Positions 6,883 to 9,629 of a stretch of 9,629 bases of DNA are shown here, piece by piece. A program made the translations under genes and the position numbers. The stretch is from DATKLX01 sp035542155 (lineage in GTDB: Bacteria; Chloroflexota; Anaerolineae; Anaerolineales; Anaerolineaceae). Position 1 is the stretch's first letter. Every line of letters starts with the position of its first letter. The stretch lies in NCBI GenBank assembly GCA_035542155.1, contig DATKLX010000096.1, positions 1 through 9,629 on the forward strand, given 5' to 3'. Below the pieces are notes generated by a model. That model was not told where the DNA came from and did no database searches. It saw nothing but the letters and a program-made list of their open reading frames with translations.

Positions 6883-8109
6883 ATGTCTTCGGACAAATCC
6901 CAACCCAAACGCTTCATTGGTCTCGACCTGCACAAATATTACCTGGTTGCCACCGGCGTGGATCAAGATCTCAATAAAGTCTACGGGCCGCGCCGCGTCG
7001 AACTAATCGACTTGGAGGAGTGGATCCAGAAAACGATCACCCATGAAGATGCGCTGGTCGTCGAAGCCACTGCCAATGCCTTCATGGTCTATGATACTCT
7101 CGTCTCTCACGCTCATTCCATGATCGTGGTGCATCCGGCGCACCTGGCCAGCATCGTCAAGGTCCCGGTCAAAACCGACAAAAAAGCGGCCTACGAGCTG
7201 GCTCGGCTGCTCGCCAAAGGGATGCTGGATGGCATCTGGATCCCGCCCCAGGATGTGCGTGACCTGCGCGTCCTGGTGAGCCAGCGGCGCAAAATGATCA
7301 ACCTCAAAACCCGCGCCAAAAACTGGCTGCAAGATATCCTCTACCGCTATTCCATCCCGCTGCCGGAAGGTCCACTGTTCGACACAGCACAGCGCCCCTG
7401 GTGGGACAAATTGCCGCTTAGCAAGTTGGAACACGTCCGTATCACGTCTAATCTGGCAGCCCTGGATTTTGCCCAGGAACAGATTGATCTCATTGAAACC
7501 CACATGGCTGCCTGGGCTGCGCAAGATGAGCGCGTCTCCCGGCTCTTCGAATTGAGCGGGATCGGGCTGGTGACCTCGGTCACCCTGCTATCTGCGATTG
7601 GCGATATCACCCGGTTTTCCGACGCGGAGCACCTGGTGGGCTACGCAGGCATGGGCGTGCGTGTGCATGATTCGGGCATGACCACCCGCACCGGCAGGAT
7701 TACCAAGGCCGGACGTCGGGAGATGCGCGCCGTTTTGGTGGAGGCGGCTCAGGTGGCGGTGCTGCATGATCCGCGCTGGAAAGCTGAGCTGGACCGCTTG
7801 GAGCCGCGATTGGGTCGTAATAAGGCCATTGTCGCCATTGCTCGGAAGATGCTGGTGGTCGTGTGGTTCATCCTGCACGAGCACGCGGTAGACAATCAAC
7901 TGAACCTGGAACGACTGGCCCGGAAGTATTACGAGTTTGCCTATTCGGTGGGCAAATCCAATTGGGGCGAAAGCGGATCCGCGGTCGAGTTTATTCGCCG
8001 CCAGCTCGACCAGGCTGGAGTAGGTCAAGAGTTCACCTCATTTGTATACTCAGGGAAAAATGTCCAGTTACCCCCTTCCAAGCAGACGATTGCGGAGAAA
8101 AGAAAATGA
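6883..8109 (+). CDS. IS110-family transposase (DEDD recombinase)
   Basis: 408 residues. The N-terminal RuvC-like DEDD domain shows D15 in GLDLHK, E61 in VVEAT and D99 in VKTD. A helical middle follows, then the C-terminal Tnp_20-type domain with SGIGLVTSVTLLSAIGDITRF (about 225-245), LVGYAGMGV, and HDSG...RTGRITKAGRREMR. S264 there is at the place of the catalytic serine. I choose the ATG at 6883 because GGAGG (6871-6875) precedes it by seven bases; the TTG at 6865 lies before that site. The usual fourth acidic residue (TDxxD) is Ala102 here. The protein is longer than compact members such as IS621 (about 326 residues). The frame is intact, so the element may be active with a guide RNA from its left end. 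Confidence 0.93.
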   Translation: MSSDKSQPKRFIGLDLHKYYLVATGVDQDLNKVYGPRRVELIDLEEWIQKTITHEDALVVEATANAFMVYDTLVSHAHSMIVVHPAHLASIVKVPVKTDKKAAYELARLLAKGMLDGIWIPPQDVRDLRVLVSQRRKMINLKTRAKNWLQDILYRYSIPLPEGPLFDTAQRPWWDKLPLSKLEHVRITSNLAALDFAQEQIDLIETHMAAWAAQDERVSRLFELSGIGLVTSVTLLSAIGDITRFSDAEHLVGYAGMGVRVHDSGMTTRTGRITKAGRREMRAVLVEAAQVAVLHDPRWKAELDRLEPRLGRNKAIVAIARKMLVVVWFILHEHAVDNQLNLERLARKYYEFAYSVGKSNWGESGSAVEFIRRQLDQAGVGQEFTSFVYSGKNVQLPPSKQTIAEKRK

Positions 8110-8546
8110 GCGGTGGCACAAGCAGGTAAGGCGCTCCTGAAAACAGGATATATTCCTGACGCCCTGGGACTTGGGACCTGAACCCAGTACTTGGAACGGT
8201 GCTCACCGCTCGCTCTCATTATAGCCAGCGACTGGCAGTGTTTCAAGGTCGGGATTATTGAAATAACTGAATAGGTTCTCCCAACGCTTCGGCTGAATGG
8301 GCGAAGTGGAATTTATTGCTGGCTATTCACCTGTTAAGGTGCGATGTTCCCTCTATCCTGCGAAGTCACCTGAACAGCCGATGCCGCAGTGAGTTTAGCG
8401 CATTGTGGGCCTCCGGCTTCGGGCAGGAAGATCGCTCTCCCTGCCCGGCCGTTTGGCCGCTTGCCTGGAGCTCGAGTCGGTCTCCACCGGCGCTCTACCC
8501 TCCAAGCAAGTATCCATATAGTAGCATGTGCCTTGACTATTACACA
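8110..8546. other. Gene-free stretch with a run of hairpins
   Basis: No credible gene lies here. The left 45 bp are the IS right end, with TCCTG-AAAA-CAGGA (8135-8148) and an overlapping CAGGA-TATAT-TCCTG (8144-8158). Next is a repeat of the type GGGACTT/GGGACCT (8166-8180), part of a CTGGG/CCCAG stem (8164-8168 with 8183-8187). Further hairpins are GCCAG-CGA-CTGGC (8224-8236), CGCTTCG/CGAAGTG (8285-8308), CACCT-GTTA-AGGTG (8328-8341), CGGGCAGG/CCTGCCCG (8420-8447) and CGGCC-GTTT-GGCCG (8446-8459). None is followed by a T tract, so they are not standard terminators. From about 8500 the sequence turns AT-rich. Confidence 0.5.
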
Positions 8547-9074
8547 TTATCGGATCGATTTTATTTCGGATTCTTTCATATGGAAAAAATCTTCTACTTC
8601 GTTCTCCTCACAGTACAAAAAACCATCTAATTCCCCTTCATATGCTCCATTTACAATTTCCACATCTGATTTGAATGAAATCGGAAATACTTCTCTCGAT
8701 TCTTTCCCTAATAATAAATAATTATCTGAAATTTCTTTTTCACTCGGTTTGGATGGTCCATACCAAAAAACCACATGACCTTTTTCAGTCACGATAACGG
8801 GAAAAAGATCTATCGGAACTAAATGTCCCATGAATGTATTTAGTAGATCAATTGGTTTTATAAAACCCTTAAATACTGTACCATCGACCAAATGAAAGGA
8901 TGTCCTGACAAGCAGACGAGATTGGTGTGGATCGTAGGGTGGTTCTTGAGAGGAAGGTTTCATAGTCCTTTCACTCAATCCCTCTTCTTTCATTTCTCTA
9001 AACGCAAATTCCCATACAGGATATTGTTCTAAATCTGAAGGATTCAATTCATTATCCTTTTTCAAGAGTTTCAT
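8547..9074 (-). CDS. Probable immunity protein of the adjacent toxin
   Basis: 175 residues if started at the ATG at 9074, which has GGAGGA (9090-9085, minus strand) ten bases upstream. The in-frame ATGs at 9092 and 9167 lack such a site, and the latter lies inside the toxin gene. The protein is acidic and soluble, with no signal peptide or membrane segment. Notable stretches are DLEQYPVWEFAFREMKEEG near the start, a middle LVRTSFHLVDGTVFKGF (a beta-hairpin-like strand pair), and a C-terminal LLLGKESREVFPI...GFLYCEEN. I recall similar uncharacterised bacterial proteins but cannot name the family. It starts 56 bases after the toxin stop on the same strand, the usual toxin-then-immunity order. 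The immunity role is inferred from this position. It is much more AT-rich than the genes at the left. Confidence 0.7.
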   Translation of the reverse strand: MKLLKKDNELNPSDLEQYPVWEFAFREMKEEGLSERTMKPSSQEPPYDPHQSRLLVRTSFHLVDGTVFKGFIKPIDLLNTFMGHLVPIDLFPVIVTEKGHVVFWYGPSKPSEKEISDNYLLLGKESREVFPISFKSDVEIVNGAYEGELDGFLYCEENEVEDFFHMKESEIKSIR

Positions 9075-9130
9075 GTTTTTGGTATCCTCCATACTGAAGT
9101 AACTGTTCACATTTTGCAACTTACAACGAT

Positions 9131-9629
9131 CTACTTTGGGGTGCTCGGTTTTGGTTTGGGTAACCAACCTTCTTCACGTAAAACGTCTTCTAAGGCTTCA
9201 TAAGTATGGGTACCGTTGGTTTTATCGAAGTACTTATTAAATTCTCGTAGAAATTCATATACTTTAGCTTGTTTCTCTGGAGAATTCAACATTTCTTCAT
9301 AATAATCCTTGCCAAATCTCCTGGGTAAAATTTCATCCAATTGATCATGATACAACCGATGAAGGTCCTCATTCAAACCATATAGTTTCTGGTTTTCTGG
9401 ACCCAATAGATATTTGGGAAGAGAGTGATGCCCTTGAATTCGGCCAACCAATAGATTTAGATTATCACCTGCTCCTACTGCTCCGTTTACAGCAGTTACA
9501 GCCCCATTTGCTGTTAGAGCTGCCCCTCCAGCTACTGTTACAACGGCGCCAGCACATAAAGTTGCTGCACATGATAGAGCCGTTCCTCCCGTTGCCATTC
9601 CGACACCAGTACTAACTTCTATGGCGCCC
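9131..9629 (-). CDS. C-terminal end of a polymorphic (Rhs-like) toxin, GHH-type nuclease tip
   Basis: The frame is open through the right edge, so this is only the C-terminus of a larger protein; the Met at 9598 is internal. The visible part starts with about 50 residues of Gly/Ala/Val-rich hydrophobic sequence (AGAVVTVAGGAAL...GAVGAGDNLNLL), as seen before the toxin tip of Rhs and other polymorphic toxins. The tip begins at GRIQGHHSLPKYLLG (GHH codons 9433-9425), then DLHRLYHDQLDEILPRRFG, and ends in KPKPSTPK. Paired histidines of this sort suggest an HNH/Endonuclease VII-type nuclease of the GHH toxin class; this is resemblance by eye. An immunity-like gene follows downstream. Codon use is AT-rich, unlike the left half, which suggests transfer. 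Rhs repeats themselves would lie outside the window. Confidence 0.72.
   Translation of the reverse strand, partial: GAIEVSTGVGMATGGTALSCAATLCAGAVVTVAGGAALTANGAVTAVNGAVGAGDNLNLLVGRIQGHHSLPKYLLGPENQKLYGLNEDLHRLYHDQLDEILPRRFGKDYYEEMLNSPEKQAKVYEFLREFNKYFDKTNGTHTYEALEDVLREEGWLPKPKPSTPK

Larger units (their letters stand above)
6600..8153 (+). mobile_element. IS110-family insertion sequence with long non-coding left end
   Basis: The element contains one transposase gene, about 280 bp of non-coding left end and a short right end (about 45 bp). I place the edges by the shared hexamer TCCTGA, found at 6600-6605 and again at 8154-8159. Joining the flanks there gives a coherent empty site in which CCCAGGG (6587-6593) faces CCCTGGG (8162-8168), as expected for an element that enters palindromic sites. 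No long terminal inverted repeats are visible, as is normal for the IS110 group. A rival right edge exists at 8132-8140, where CGCTCCTGA repeats the left-edge sequence 6597-6605 exactly. The presence of an IS110 element is well supported; the exact ends are inferred. Confidence 0.6.

Noticed and set aside
8316..8721. Plus-strand frames of 104 and 110 residues
   Set aside because: They cross from a hairpin-rich non-coding stretch into the antisense of the immunity gene, change composition midway and have no ribosome binding site.
9075..9167. Upstream ATGs at 9092 and 9167 as start of the immunity gene
   Set aside because: Neither has a ribosome binding site; the one at 9167 lies inside the toxin gene, while GGAGGA precedes the ATG at 9074.

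Overview
The window looks like a piece of a GC-rich bacterial chromosome, most plausibly a Chloroflexota (Anaerolineae-like) genome. That placement is inference from style: intergenic spaces filled with short degenerate tandem repeats, a lipoprotein with a Pro/Thr-rich stalk, a possible leaderless start, and an IS110 transposase of a type I associate with that phylum. No rRNA, tRNA or other phylogenetic marker is present.

Left part (1-6457), ordinary chromosomal genes. The 3' part of a secreted protein built of helical repeats (3-749) ends at a clear hairpin terminator. A large SNF2-family helicase (962-4093) is followed by a SWIM zinc-finger protein (4179-5099); the two are a recurrent bacterial gene pair. 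Convergent to them is a lipoprotein esterase (5124-6131, minus). Divergent from the esterase is a 76-residue membrane protein (6227-6457), closed by a second hairpin terminator.

Middle part (about 6600-8153), an IS110-family insertion sequence. The transposase (6883-8109) is preceded by about 280 bp of non-coding, hairpin-rich left end, where IS110-group elements encode their bridge RNA (seekRNA). Two 8-nt segments of this left end match the two sides of the rebuilt insertion site in the order and polarity expected for target guides: 6654-6661 is identical to the left flank, and 6678-6685 is the reverse complement of the right flank. The rebuilt empty site is palindromic, with arms CCCAGGG and CCCTGGG. 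This is the strongest lead in the window.

Right part (8110-9629). A gene-free stretch (8110-8546) holds a run of small hairpins. After it the base composition turns clearly AT-rich. Two minus-strand genes follow: the C-terminal end of a large polymorphic-toxin (Rhs-like) protein with a GHH-type nuclease-like tip, cut by the window edge, then a small gene that is probably its immunity protein. The composition change and the nearby IS suggest a horizontally acquired toxin cassette.
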